Notes: generated by a model from the sequence alone, not told the origin. A DNA stretch of 64,000 bases from Terriglobia bacterium (GCA_020072805.1 JAIQGC010000004.1:50378-114377); one strand, 5' to 3'; counted from the stretch's first letter, positions 9,386 to 18,194 are shown. A program made the numbers and translations.

Positions 9386-10642
9386 ATGTCGTTTTGGGAT
9401 CTATTGCGGGATACGTTCCAGACGCTCAAAGCGCATAAGCGGCGCACGCTGCTGACCATGTTCGGAATCGCCTGGGGCATCATTTCGGTCACGCTGATGG
9501 TGGCGGCGAGCGAGGGCCTGGGCAAGGGCATCGAGAAGCAAAATGAGAATTTCGGCAAGGACGTGATGATTGTCTTTTCCGGGCGCACCAGCATGCAGGC
9601 CGGAGGCACGCGCAGCGGGCGCAAGGTGAATTGGGACGAAGATGATTACCTCGCGGTGAGGGCCGAATCTCCCGCCTGCAAATACGTCATGCCGGAGCTG
9701 GGCAGCAAAGCTCAGGTGCGCAGCCTGTTCAACAGCGGCTCAATCAGCACGGTGGGATCCCTCCCGCCTTTTGCCGAGATTCGCAGTATCGGCGTGGCCG
9801 AAGGCCGTTTCTATAACGAGCAGGACAACGAGGAAGGGCGGCGCGTGGCTTTCCTCGGAAGCGACACGAAAAAACAATTGTTCGCCGACCGCGAGGCACT
9901 GGGCGCCGACATCTGGATGGATGGCATTCCCTACACGGTGATCGGGGTGATGAAGGCCAAGGACCAGAATTCCAGCTACGACGGTTTCGATGTCCGCAAG
10001 GTTTTTATCCCCTTCAATGCCATGCGCCGGGATTTTCCGAACAAACCGCCGGCCGCGGAGCACAGCGTGGACCAGATGCTTGTGGCTCCGTGGTCGCTCG
10101 AGACGCATCCCGATTGCGAGCGGCAGGTGCGCCGCAGCCTGGGGCGGCTGCATGGCTTTGACCCCCGCGACAAGGAAGCCGCGAGCATCTGGGATACGGT
10201 CAAGGACGCACAGGCGACGCACATGCTGATCGTGGGCATGGAGTTGTTCATGGGCGCGGTGGGGATCATGACCATGTTTCTGGGCGGGCTGAGCGTGATG
10301 AACGTGATGCTGGTGTCCGTGCGGGAGAGGACGCGCGAGATTGGCGTACGCATGGCCCTGGGAGCGACCCGCAAGTCCATCCTGAGGCAATTTTTCATGG
10401 AAACGGTGATCGTGGCCGGATTAAGCGGCGGCGCGGGCCTGGTGATTTCTTACGGCTTTTGTGCGCTCGTAAATCTGCTGCCCATGCCGCCCTTTTTCGC
10501 GGGCATGCTGGCAAGTTGGAAGCTGGGGCTTCTCTCGGTAACGCTGCTGGCGGCCATCGCGGTGCTCTCGGGAATTTATCCGGCGAACCGGGCGGCCTCG
10601 GTGGATCCGATTGAGGCGCTGCGCTTTGAAGCGGGCGGGTGA
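9386..10642 (+). CDS. MacB-like ABC transporter permease (FtsX domain)
   Basis: A 418-residue inner-membrane permease. The first membrane helix is near residues 17-40 (TLLTMFGIAWGIISVTLMVAA). A MacB-type periplasmic domain (about 45-280) and three more helices in the FtsX domain follow, with the signature VNVMLVSVRERTREIGVRMALGAT-like stretch around 300-330. The fused N-terminal ATPase found in classical MacB is absent. It lies 21 bases after the adaptor and 4 bases before a paralogous permease, so the three form one operon. Confidence 0.88.
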   Translation: MSFWDLLRDTFQTLKAHKRRTLLTMFGIAWGIISVTLMVAASEGLGKGIEKQNENFGKDVMIVFSGRTSMQAGGTRSGRKVNWDEDDYLAVRAESPACKYVMPELGSKAQVRSLFNSGSISTVGSLPPFAEIRSIGVAEGRFYNEQDNEEGRRVAFLGSDTKKQLFADREALGADIWMDGIPYTVIGVMKAKDQNSSYDGFDVRKVFIPFNAMRRDFPNKPPAAEHSVDQMLVAPWSLETHPDCERQVRRSLGRLHGFDPRDKEAASIWDTVKDAQATHMLIVGMELFMGAVGIMTMFLGGLSVMNVMLVSVRERTREIGVRMALGATRKSILRQFFMETVIVAGLSGGAGLVISYGFCALVNLLPMPPFFAGMLASWKLGLLSVTLLAAIAVLSGIYPANRAASVDPIEALRFEAGG

Positions 10643-10646
10643 GAGC

Positions 10647-11900
10647 ATGCTGACCGATATCTTCAAGGAATCCTGGGCCGCGCTGGGACGCAACCGCGTG
10701 CGTAGCCTCCTGACCATGACGGGCATCGCCTGGGGCATCGTGGCGGTGACGCTGCTGCTCAGCTACGGATCCGGGTTCCGCAGCGTGCTGATGTACACCT
10801 TCGAGGTGTTCGGCAAGGGCGCGGTCGTCTGCTGGCCGGGGACGACCAGCGAGCAGGCGGGCGGAGAGCGCGCGGGGAAGACGGTGCGCTTCGAGAAAGA
10901 GGACGCCGAGTGGGTGAAGGCCCAATCGCCGCTGGTGAAGCGGGTGACACTCGAAACGGTTAAGTTTTTAGGCATTTCCCACGACGAGCGGCTTTCGGAC
11001 ACGGCCATTCGGGGGGTCTATCCCGAATACGGGGAGATGCGCAACGAAGTGCCGATCGAAGGGCGCTGGATTTCCCCCGAGGATATCGCCGAGCGGCACC
11101 GGGTGGTCTTTCTAGGAGCGCGGCTGCGCAAGAAGCTCTTCAGCGGGACTCCGGCGATGGGCGAGACGGTGCGCATCAACGGCGTGCGCTTCAGCGTGAT
11201 TGGCGCGATGGATACAAAATTTTCCGACAGCAGCTATTTTAGTAGCGACGACGATTCAGCCTTCATTCCGTATAGCGCCGCGGGCGATCTGTGGGACACG
11301 CGCTATGCCAGCGTGATGCTGTTCGAGCCGGTTGCGCCGCAGTTCGAGGCGCGGGCCATCCAGCAGGTGCGCAGCGCGGTGGCTTCCCGGCAGCGCTTTT
11401 CAGCTTCGGACAAGCGGGCCATCACCGTGTTCGGGCGCGAGGAGTTCAAGCCCATCATGGAGGGCATCACCATCGGCATCGAGGCGCTTCTGTTTTTCGT
11501 GGGCTCGCTGACGCTGGGCATCGGCGGTGTGGGTGTGATGAACATCATGCTGGTGTCGGTCGAGGAGCGAGTGCGGGAGATCGGCCTGCGGCGGGCGCTG
11601 GGAGCGAAGCGATCGCATATTCGCTGGCAGTTTCTGATGGAAGCGCTGGTACTGACGCTCGTGGCAGGGGCCATCGGGATGCTTCTTTCGGCAGCAATTA
11701 CTTCGGCCATCGGGACGCTGCCGTTTCTCGGCGCGGCCTATGAGGACGACAGCGGCAAGGTGGACATTCATTTGCAGCTTTCGATGCTGACGCTGCTGCT
11801 CTCGACGGGCATCCTGATCGTGGTGGGAGTGATCAGCGGGTGGGTGCCGGCAATGCAGGCGGCGCGGCTGGACCCGGTGGAAGCCCTGCGCTACGAGTAA
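10647..11900 (+). CDS. MacB-like ABC transporter permease (FtsX domain), second copy
   Basis: A 417-residue paralogue of the preceding permease with the same order: N-terminal helix (SLLTMTGIAWGIVAVTLLL), large periplasmic domain, and three C-terminal helices with an EERVREIGLRRALGA motif. It ends in the DPVEALRYE tail typical of this family. ATG 10647 lies 4 bases after the previous stop, so it is translationally coupled. The two permeases probably form a heterodimer that works with an ATPase encoded elsewhere, because none is present here. Confidence 0.88.
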   Translation: MLTDIFKESWAALGRNRVRSLLTMTGIAWGIVAVTLLLSYGSGFRSVLMYTFEVFGKGAVVCWPGTTSEQAGGERAGKTVRFEKEDAEWVKAQSPLVKRVTLETVKFLGISHDERLSDTAIRGVYPEYGEMRNEVPIEGRWISPEDIAERHRVVFLGARLRKKLFSGTPAMGETVRINGVRFSVIGAMDTKFSDSSYFSSDDDSAFIPYSAAGDLWDTRYASVMLFEPVAPQFEARAIQQVRSAVASRQRFSASDKRAITVFGREEFKPIMEGITIGIEALLFFVGSLTLGIGGVGVMNIMLVSVEERVREIGLRRALGAKRSHIRWQFLMEALVLTLVAGAIGMLLSAAITSAIGTLPFLGAAYEDDSGKVDIHLQLSMLTLLLSTGILIVVGVISGWVPAMQAARLDPVEALRYE

Positions 11901-11917
11901 ACCCTTCGGAACGATTC

Positions 11918-11998
11918 GCCACGGAGACACAGAGGCACAGAGAAAAGAACAGAATGGTCTGGTTCTTGGTTTTCTCTGTGTCTCTGTGATTCTGTGGC
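11918..11998. repeat. Long imperfect inverted repeat (dispersed-repeat type)
   Basis: The left arm at 11918-11950 (GCCACGGAGACACAGAGG...) pairs with the right arm at 11961-11998 (...CTCTGTGATTCTGTGGC), leaving a loop of about 10 bases. The GGAGACACAGAGGCACAGAGAAAA-type sequence is one I remember as a dispersed intergenic repeat in many environmental bacteria. It lies between convergent genes and could also terminate transcription in both directions. Confidence 0.7.
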
Positions 11999-12015
11999 GG
12001 TTTTATTCTTGTGGG

Positions 12016-12546
12016 TCAGTTCTTGCCGAGCAGCGCGTCGAAATAGGCCAGCATCTCGGGAGAGTCCCACTTCTGCGGGCCGATAATTTTGCGGGCGAGC
12101 TTGCCGTCGCGGCCGATAATGTAGGTTTCCGGATACATGGACGTGCCGTAGTCGAGGGCAATCTTCTTCGCGGGGTCGCGGTAGGTGGGGAAGACCACGC
12201 CCTGCTTCTGCAGGAAGAGGTCGTAAGCGGACTGGTCTTCATCCACGCTGACGCCCAGGACCATGGCCTTGCGCGAAGCAATGTGCTGCTGCAGGCGGTT
12301 GAGCGCGGGAGTTTCCTCGACGCAAGGCGGGCACCAGGTGGCCCAGAAGTTGAGGACGACGACCTGGCCGCGGAGATCGGCGAGGGTTGCGGGCTTTTGC
12401 GCGAGAGTGAAGGAGAACTCAGGAGCCTTCATTCCGGCAATGGAGGTTTCGCCCTGCCGGTAGAGCGGGCGGAAGAAGGCCAGCAGCAGAAGGACTGCGA
12501 GAAGTGGTCCGCCCCAGGTAAACAGTTTCCGAATGAGGTTGTCCAT
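12016..12546 (-). CDS. TlpA/ResA-like membrane-anchored thioredoxin
   Basis: A 176-residue thiol-disulfide oxidoreductase facing the periplasm. One N-terminal membrane helix (about 12-27, GPLLAVLLLLAFF) anchors a thioredoxin fold. The active site is WCPPC (Cys72, Cys75) in the frame VVVLNFWATWCPPC, and the conserved cis-proline lies in YGTSMYPETYII. Relatives reduce apocytochrome c or other exported thiols. No cytochrome maturation genes are adjacent. It is transcribed divergently from the glycosyltransferase gene at 12615, with both promoters in the 68-base gap. Confidence 0.87.
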   Translation of the reverse strand: MDNLIRKLFTWGGPLLAVLLLLAFFRPLYRQGETSIAGMKAPEFSFTLAQKPATLADLRGQVVVLNFWATWCPPCVEETPALNRLQQHIASRKAMVLGVSVDEDQSAYDLFLQKQGVVFPTYRDPAKKIALDYGTSMYPETYIIGRDGKLARKIIGPQKWDSPEMLAYFDALLGKN

Positions 12547-12614
12547 CGAATGCTATAATACAACTTCTGCCCCGGACTGCGAAGCGGTCTGATTCCCCCG
12601 CACGGCCTGGAACA

Positions 12615-13715
12615 ATGAACAGCGACCATTCCAACCAGATGCCAAGGCCTGGAGCCATCGGCGCGTTCGGCGGCGTGTTCGGCGGAGGAGATGCGTGCAT
12701 CAGCGCCATCGTTCCGGCGCGGAATGAGGCGGCGGTGATTGCGGGATGCGTGGAGTCGCTGGCGCGGCAGGCGGAGATTGGGGAGATCTGGGTGGTCAAC
12801 GACGGCTCGACGGACGAGACGCTTGCGGTTTTGCAGGAGTTGCGGAAAACCGAGCCGCGTCTGCGGGTGCTCGATGCGCGGGAGGTTCCGGCGGGATGGG
12901 TGGGCAAGAATCACGCGGCGTGGCAGGGGGCGGCGCAGGCGAGGCTGCCCTGGCTGCTTTTCACGGATGCGGATTCGCAGCACCTCCCAGCCGGCGCGGC
13001 GCGCGCGCTGCGCATTGCCGCGGAGCACGAAGCGGCGCTGGTTTCGTTTTCGCCGGCGCAGGTGACCCGCCAGTGGTGGGAGAAGTCGCTCATCCCGTTT
13101 ATTTTTTGCCGGCTGGCGCAGCGCTTTTCCTACGCGGAGGTGAATGACCCGGCCTCGCCCGCGGCGGCGGCCAACGGGCAATACCTGCTGATCCGGCGGG
13201 AAGCCTACGACGCGGTGGGCGGGCACGAAGGCGTGGCCGGAGAGATTCTGGAGGATGTGGCACTGGCGCGGCGGGTGAAGCGCGCGGGCTACCGGCTGTG
13301 GTTCGGTTCCGGCGCGGGCGCAGTGGACGTGCGCATGTACCGCAGCTTCGCGGCGATGTGGGAAGGGTGGAAGAAGAACCTCTACCGCCTGATGGGAGAC
13401 AGCGGAGCGGGGATGCGCCGCGAGTTGCTGCAGGTGGTACCGTGGGCGCCCTGCGCGCTGTTGCTGGCGGGATGGCGCTGGCCGGCGCTGGCACTGGCGG
13501 GCGCGGCGCTGCTGGCGCTGCGGCTGGCGGCGTATGCGCTGGTGCTGGCGCGCAATGGATTTCCGGTATCGCGAATGTTCTACTATTTACCCGCGGTGGG
13601 GCTGTACACGGGCGTGCTGGCGGCTTCCTGGAGGAGTCACGCGCGGGGGCGGGTGAAGTGGAAGGGCCGCGAGTACGCGGTGGGAAAAGCGGCGGCGGAG
13701 GGTTCGGGACACTGA
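12615..13715 (+). CDS. Family 2 glycosyltransferase (HpnB/CrtQ-like)
   Basis: A 366-residue protein with a GT-A fold: ISAIVPARNE (about 31-40), the NDGSTDET nucleotide-binding strand, a DADS DxD-type motif, and GEILEDVALARRVKR carrying the catalytic-base acidic residue. The C-terminus has two to three membrane helices (about 275-340). The GWVGKNHA segment and overall size resemble hopene-associated and carotenoid glycosyltransferases, so a lipid acceptor is likely. It is the first gene of a tight operon whose other genes make tetrahydropterins, and its stop overlaps the next start (TGATG). Confidence 0.82.
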   Translation: MNSDHSNQMPRPGAIGAFGGVFGGGDACISAIVPARNEAAVIAGCVESLARQAEIGEIWVVNDGSTDETLAVLQELRKTEPRLRVLDAREVPAGWVGKNHAAWQGAAQARLPWLLFTDADSQHLPAGAARALRIAAEHEAALVSFSPAQVTRQWWEKSLIPFIFCRLAQRFSYAEVNDPASPAAAANGQYLLIRREAYDAVGGHEGVAGEILEDVALARRVKRAGYRLWFGSGAGAVDVRMYRSFAAMWEGWKKNLYRLMGDSGAGMRRELLQVVPWAPCALLLAGWRWPALALAGAALLALRLAAYALVLARNGFPVSRMFYYLPAVGLYTGVLAASWRSHARGRVKWKGREYAVGKAAAEGSGH

Positions 13716-14137
13716 TGGTTACGATCACGCGCAAGATTGAATTTTCGGCTTCGCACCGCTACGACAATCCGGCGTTTTCGCCGGAGGAGAACCGCCGCGT
13801 CTTCGGCAAATGCAATAACCCCCACGGCCACGGGCACAACTACACGCTGGAAGTAACCGTGGCGGGAGAGCCGGACCCGGCGACGGGGATGGTGCTGGAT
13901 TTGAAAGAGTTGAAAGAGCTGCTGGAGAGGGAAGTGATGCGGCGCATGGACCACCGCCACCTGAATTTCGAGGTGCCCGAACTGGCCGGAAAGATTCCCA
14001 CCTGCGAGAACATCGCGCGGGTGCTCTGGGAGCTGCTCGAACCGAAAATCACGCAGGGGCGCCTGCACAAAATCCGCCTGTACGAATCTCCGGATTTGTA
14101 CGCGGAATGCCGGCGCAACGGGACGGGCGGGGCATGA
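13715..14137 (+). CDS. 6-pyruvoyltetrahydropterin synthase family protein (copy 1)
   Basis: A 140-residue enzyme of the PTPS/QueD family, which acts on 7,8-dihydroneopterin triphosphate. Zinc ligands are His in SASHR and the two His of HGHGHNY. The catalytic Cys is in FGKCNNPHGH and the pterin-anchoring Glu near the C-terminus is in RLYESPD. It resembles the animal-type PTPS (DPATGMVLDL, MDHRHLN, PTCENIA) more than E. coli QueD. The start overlaps the glycosyltransferase stop, and its own stop overlaps the next start (ATGA), indicating coupled translation. Confidence 0.88.
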   Translation: MVTITRKIEFSASHRYDNPAFSPEENRRVFGKCNNPHGHGHNYTLEVTVAGEPDPATGMVLDLKELKELLEREVMRRMDHRHLNFEVPELAGKIPTCENIARVLWELLEPKITQGRLHKIRLYESPDLYAECRRNGTGGA

Positions 14138-14565
14138 GCGCAGCGGGCGGAGCGGGGCTCGAGATTGTGCTGGGCCGGCGCTACCATTTTGCGGCGTCGC
14201 ACCGTCTGCACAGCGCGAAGCTGAGCGCGGAAGAGAACCGGCGGGTGTACGGCAAGTGCAACAATCCGTACGGGCACGGGCACAATTACGTGCTGGAAGT
14301 GCAGGTGAGCGGCGAGGTGGACCCGGCGACGGGGATGATCGCGAATCTGGCGGATCTGGATGCGTTCGTCGGGCGGGAAGTGCTGGAGGCCTTCGACCAC
14401 CGCAATCTGAACGAGGAAGTTGCGGCGTTCCGCGAGGTCGTGCCGACCACGGAGAACCTGTGCAAGGAAGCGTATGCGCGCATCAAAGGGCATGGCGCGG
14501 CACGGCTGCTGCGCGTGCGCATCGAGGAAACCGGCAACAACAGTTTTGAATACGACGGAAAGTAA
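14134..14565 (+). CDS. 6-pyruvoyltetrahydropterin synthase family protein (copy 2)
   Basis: A 143-residue paralogue of the preceding enzyme with the same residues: AASHR, YGKCNNPYGHGHNY, FDHRNLN, TTENLC and the C-terminal RIEETGNN carrying the conserved Glu. ATG 14134 overlaps the previous stop by four bases. Tandem PTPS genes may form a hetero-oligomer or have divided roles (tetrahydropterin versus queuosine-type precursor). FolE, which supplies the substrate, is encoded 12 bases downstream. Confidence 0.88.
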   Translation: MSAAGGAGLEIVLGRRYHFAASHRLHSAKLSAEENRRVYGKCNNPYGHGHNYVLEVQVSGEVDPATGMIANLADLDAFVGREVLEAFDHRNLNEEVAAFREVVPTTENLCKEAYARIKGHGAARLLRVRIEETGNNSFEYDGK

Positions 14566-14577
14566 CGGGAGCCAATC

Positions 14578-15180
14578 ATGGGCAAGCAAGCGACGACCAT
14601 CGTGCTGAATGAGAAAAAGGGCGAGACCATCGCCGGCCTGGTGCGCCGGATGCTCGCGCTGGTGGGCGAAGACCCCGGCCGCGAAGGGCTGCTGAAGACT
14701 CCGGAGCGCTTCGAGAAGGCCATGAAGTTTCTGACCAGCGGCTACCACATGAATCTCGACCAGGTGCTCAATGGGGCGACCTTCAGCGTGTGCTACGACG
14801 AAATGGTGGTGGTGAAGGACATCGAATTTTTCAGCCTGTGCGAGCACCACCTCCTGCCGTTTTTTGGAAAATGCCACGTGGCCTACCTGCCCAGCAAGAA
14901 GGTCATCGGGCTGAGCAAAGTGGCCCGGCTGGTGAATATGTACGCGCGGCGCCTGCAGATTCAGGAGCGCCTGACCAGCGAGGTGGCCCAGGCGATTCAG
15001 GAGAAGATCAGCCCGGAGGGCGTGGGAGTGATTATCGAGGCGCGGCATCTGTGCATGCAGATGCGCGGCGTGGAAAAGCAGCACGGGCAGGCGGTCACCA
15101 GCGCCATGCTGGGGGCCTTCCGCACCAGCAAGCAGACGCGCGACGAGTTCTTGTCGCTGGTGCGCACACGGCGAGACTGA
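14578..15180 (+). CDS. folE: GTP cyclohydrolase I
   Basis: A 200-residue cytoplasmic enzyme that converts GTP to 7,8-dihydroneopterin triphosphate, the first step of folate and pterin synthesis. Family markers are present: [14 protein letters not shown], the zinc site [20 protein letters not shown] (first Cys and His), IGLSKVAR, and [14 protein letters not shown] with the second zinc Cys. The length is normal for a homodecameric type I enzyme. It is the last gene of the glycosyltransferase-PTPS-PTPS-folE operon and feeds its product directly to the two PTPS enzymes. Confidence 0.95.
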   Translation: MGKQATTIVLNEKKGETIAGLVRRMLALVGEDPGREGLLKTPERFEKAMKFLTSGYHMNLDQVLNGATFSVCYDEMVVVKDIEFFSLCEHHLLPFFGKCHVAYLPSKKVIGLSKVARLVNMYARRLQIQERLTSEVAQAIQEKISPEGVGVIIEARHLCMQMRGVEKQHGQAVTSAMLGAFRTSKQTRDEFLSLVRTRRD

Positions 15181-15197
15181 AAGTCCAATCGTTCCGG

Positions 15198-16823
15198 CTA
15201 AATCGCTTCGGCCACTGCGCGCGCCGGTTTGTTCCCGTCGCGGTGGTCGGCATAATGGATCACCCGGTCATAGGCATCCCGGATCAGGTCGTTAATGGGA
15301 ATGACCGTGCCGCTGACGCTCTGCTCGGCCAGTAAGTCCAAGTCCACATCGGAGATGACCATCTGTTCCTGGTTGACGATGCCTTCCGCCGCCACCCCGT
15401 CGCGCGCAAAGAAATAGTCCGAGGGGGTCAGGATGGCGGCCTGGCCGTAGTGCGTGGCCATGCACGGCACATCGGGAAGATTGCCCACGGTGCCCGCCAT
15501 GGACACGTAGATCTGATTCTCGATCGCGCGGGCCTGCGCACAGTAGCGCACCCGGCAGAATCCCTGGCGCTCGTCCGTGCAGGAGGGCACGAAGAGAATC
15601 TGGGCCCCGCCTTCCGCCAGCACCCGCGCGGCTTCGGGAAACTCCACGTCATAACAGACCAGAATGGCAATCCTGCCGTAATCTGTATGGTAGACATAAA
15701 ATCCGTGGCCCCGGCTCATCTGGTAGAGATTCTTTTCGGTGGGCGTGAGGTGCACCTTTTTCTGGCGGAACACCCGGCCGTTAGGGGTGAACAGATGCGC
15801 GGCGTTATACAGCGCGCCTTGCTGGATCACCGGATGCGTCCCGGCAATGATGTAGAGCCCGGTGTCCGCCGCCAGCCGCTGGAAGAGGTCTTCATATTCC
15901 GAAGTGAGCTGGGCCAGGCGGCGCACCGCACGCCCGGGAGCCGGCTCGCGCAAGTAGCTCAGCAGTTGCATGGTGAAGTATTCGGGGAAGACCACGAAGT
16001 GGCTGCGGTAATCGCGGGCGCTGCGTACGAAGAACTCGACCTGGGTGGCAAAGTCCGCAAAACAGGTGATGGGGCGGAGCAGATACTGCAGCGCGGCGAT
16101 GCGCACGCGCGAAGGGCCGGCTCGCTCGCGCAGGGCCTCTGCTCCGGGTTCCTCCAGGGCGGCGTGCTGTTCGCTGGCCTCCAGGCTTACGGTGGCCACG
16201 TATTCCGGGTTCAGCCATTCCAGCAGCGTGGCGAAGCCTCGCGACTCAATGTCATCCAGATATTCCGGGACGACGTCCAGAACCACCAGCCCGTTGGCCA
16301 GTTGGAAGCTCAGCGTCGGGTCCTTTCTTTTTCCCTGCACCACCTCTTCCACGTATTCCCGCGAGGTCATCTCCTTCGCGACCTGCGCGTAGCCTGGAAT
16401 CCGTCCGCCGGTCAGCAGACGCTTCAGCCCGCGCTCCCGCACCAACTTCTTGCGCGCGTCGTAGAAGTCCGAGCCCACGCCATTGCGGCGCACCATCGGG
16501 TCCACGCACATGTCCGCGCCGTAGAGGGTCATGCCCAGCGGATCATGGGTGTCGAAGGTCCCCCGTCCGGTGATCGTGGACCACTGTGCGGATTCGGCGT
16601 AGTCGTCCCAGTCAATGATGAGGGAACTCGCCGAACCCAGCAGACGGCCGGTTTCGTCCAAGGCGACCAGTTGCCCTTCGGGGAAGACGGTAAGGTGGTG
16701 GGAGAGCTCTTCGACCGTCCAGCGCAGCATTTCCGGGAAGACTCGCGCTTGCAGCTCCACTACCCCCGGTATGTCCTGCGGGGTCATCGGTCTTACCAGC
16801 ACGCGAGCTTTCTCGGCGTTCAT
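15198..16823 (-). CDS. GNAT acetyltransferase - nitrilase (carbon-nitrogen hydrolase) fusion
   Basis: A 541-residue two-domain protein. Residues about 8-220 are a GNAT N-acetyltransferase (VRPMTPQDIPGVVELQARVF at the start; VDPMVRRNGVGSDFYDARKK as the acetyl-CoA motif). Residues about 240-525 are a nitrilase-superfamily amidase with the Glu281-Lys356-Cys390 triad (FPEYF, KVHLTP, LVCYDVEFPE). Fusions of this type are known in databases, but their substrate is unclear; acylating and hydrolysing the same amine or amide is a reasonable guess. It converges on folE and is transcribed alone. Confidence 0.88.
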   Translation of the reverse strand: MNAEKARVLVRPMTPQDIPGVVELQARVFPEMLRWTVEELSHHLTVFPEGQLVALDETGRLLGSASSLIIDWDDYAESAQWSTITGRGTFDTHDPLGMTLYGADMCVDPMVRRNGVGSDFYDARKKLVRERGLKRLLTGGRIPGYAQVAKEMTSREYVEEVVQGKRKDPTLSFQLANGLVVLDVVPEYLDDIESRGFATLLEWLNPEYVATVSLEASEQHAALEEPGAEALRERAGPSRVRIAALQYLLRPITCFADFATQVEFFVRSARDYRSHFVVFPEYFTMQLLSYLREPAPGRAVRRLAQLTSEYEDLFQRLAADTGLYIIAGTHPVIQQGALYNAAHLFTPNGRVFRQKKVHLTPTEKNLYQMSRGHGFYVYHTDYGRIAILVCYDVEFPEAARVLAEGGAQILFVPSCTDERQGFCRVRYCAQARAIENQIYVSMAGTVGNLPDVPCMATHYGQAAILTPSDYFFARDGVAAEGIVNQEQMVISDVDLDLLAEQSVSGTVIPINDLIRDAYDRVIHYADHRDGNKPARAVAEAI

Positions 16824-16902
16824 GGAACAGCTCTATCGAGAAGGATAGCAAATAATAAACAAGAAAGTCATGCTTTTGGCGGTTTGCCGCAGCAGAAGGA
16901 AT

Positions 16903-16932
16903 CCGGCAAAGCTCCGCAGGGGCCTTTGCCGG
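16903..16932. terminator. Hairpin downstream of the VIT-family gene
   Basis: A 9-bp perfect stem (CCGGCAAAG / CTTTGCCGG) with a 12-base loop, in the 142-base gap between two minus-strand genes. The T-run on the minus side is weak (TCCTTCT), so it is at best a moderate terminator for the gene at 16966. Confidence 0.45.
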
Positions 16933-16965
16933 AATCGGCCTGCAGGGACCGGGATGCGCCGCGCC

Positions 16966-17673
16966 CTAGCTGATCAGGCGGGCTATGAGGAAGGCCGCGC
17001 CGGCGGCCAGCCCGCCTGTAAATACGGTTTGCCAGGCGCCGCGCAGCGTGGAGATGCCGGTGAAGTGGGCCTTGATGGCGCCGAAGGCGGCCAGGGCGAG
17101 CAGGGTAATGGCCACCGAAAACCACAGGCCGGTGAGGACATGGCTGGCGATCATATAGGGCGCCAGGGGGATCAGCCCGCCGAAAATGTAGGATCCGGCG
17201 ATGGTCATGGCGCTCAGGCGGGCGCGGCGGGGAAGGGGCTCCTCAAGGCCCAGTTCGAAGCGCATCATGAAGTCCACCCAGCGTTTATCGTCGGCGCAGA
17301 CGGCCTTGACGACGGGAGCCATCTCTTGCGGGGAGAGGCCGTAGCCCTTGAAAACGTCTTCCACTTCCGCGATTTCATGGTCGCGCAACTCGATGATTTC
17401 GCGGTATTCGCGCTGCAGTTCGGAGGCGTAATGCTCGGCGTCGGTTTTGGCGGCGAGATAGCCGCCCAGTCCCATGGCGATGGAGCCGGCAACGATTTCC
17501 GCAAGCCCCGCGGTGACCACCAGATGGGTGGCCTGCGCGGAAGCAGCCACGGCGCCGGTGATGCCGGCGGCCAGGGCGAAGGGCACGGTGAGGCCGTCGG
17601 CCATGCCGATGACCACATCGCGCACGGTAGCGCTGGCGGTAAAATGGGATTCGATATGGGGCGTGGTGGGCAT
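16966..17673 (-). CDS. VIT1/CCC1-family iron/manganese transporter
   Basis: A 235-residue membrane protein of the vacuolar iron transporter family, which moves Fe2+ or Mn2+ out of the cytoplasm. Helix 1 has the conserved DVVIGMADGLTVPFALAAG. Helix 2 reads LVVTAGLAEIVAGSIAMGLGGYLAAK. A cytosolic metal-binding helical hairpin (about 75-150) is rich in Glu and His, and three more helices follow. The start at 17673 was chosen over an upstream ATG at 17718 because GAGGA lies 7 bases before it. It is a single gene, divergent from rpsO. Confidence 0.87.
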   Translation of the reverse strand: MPTTPHIESHFTASATVRDVVIGMADGLTVPFALAAGITGAVAASAQATHLVVTAGLAEIVAGSIAMGLGGYLAAKTDAEHYASELQREYREIIELRDHEIAEVEDVFKGYGLSPQEMAPVVKAVCADDKRWVDFMMRFELGLEEPLPRRARLSAMTIAGSYIFGGLIPLAPYMIASHVLTGLWFSVAITLLALAAFGAIKAHFTGISTLRGAWQTVFTGGLAAGAAFLIARLIS

Positions 17674-17900
17674 GGGCGGTTCCTCGGCCGGGCGGCCGTG
17701 GAAACCGGCGCCTGGCAAGCCAGAAGCGCGCGCAGTATATCATTGGATGGGGCCCGGCGGGTGCGCCGGGGCGGGAAATCCTCGCGCGGGGAAAAGGCGG
17801 GAGCCCCGGGAAGGTTTTACATTTCTTTACACTTTCCCGAATGTTGTGTTAGCCTAATGAAGGTCGAAGAGAAGAGGAAAATCAAGTACTAAAGGGAACG

Positions 17901-18176
17901 ATGGAGATGGCAAACTTGAGCAACGCGAAACCGGTGTTGATCGAGCAGTTCCGGCGAGACGTCAAAGATACGGGTTCACCGGAAGTACAGATTGCGCTTT
18001 TGAGCGAGCGAATCAGCTACCTCACCACGCATCTCAAGTCCCATATGAAGGACCACGCATCGCGGCGGGGGTTGATCATGATGGTCAACAAGCGCCGGCG
18101 TCTGCTGGACTATCTGAACCGTCGGGACCCGGATCGGTATCACGAGATTGTGGAACGTCTTAGTCTGCGCAAGTAG
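17901..18176 (+). CDS. rpsO: Ribosomal protein S15
   Basis: The full-length 30S subunit protein that binds 16S rRNA at the central domain. All family features are present: [43 protein letters not shown], and [17 protein letters not shown] second in-frame ATG two codons downstream (17907) is an equally good start. As in most bacteria it precedes pnp, where the two are linked by RNase-dependent autocontrol. Confidence 0.97.
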   Translation: MEMANLSNAKPVLIEQFRRDVKDTGSPEVQIALLSERISYLTTHLKSHMKDHASRRGLIMMVNKRRRLLDYLNRRDPDRYHEIVERLSLRK

Positions 18177-18194
18177 CCGGCGCAAAAACCGGCT
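18175..18194 (+). terminator. Short hairpin after rpsO
   Basis: A 6-bp stem AGCCGG / CCGGCT with an 8-base A-rich loop, followed by TCTTCC. It overlaps the rpsO stop region. It may be a weak terminator or part of the rpsO-pnp processing region; the 217-base gap before pnp holds no other gene. Confidence 0.4.
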
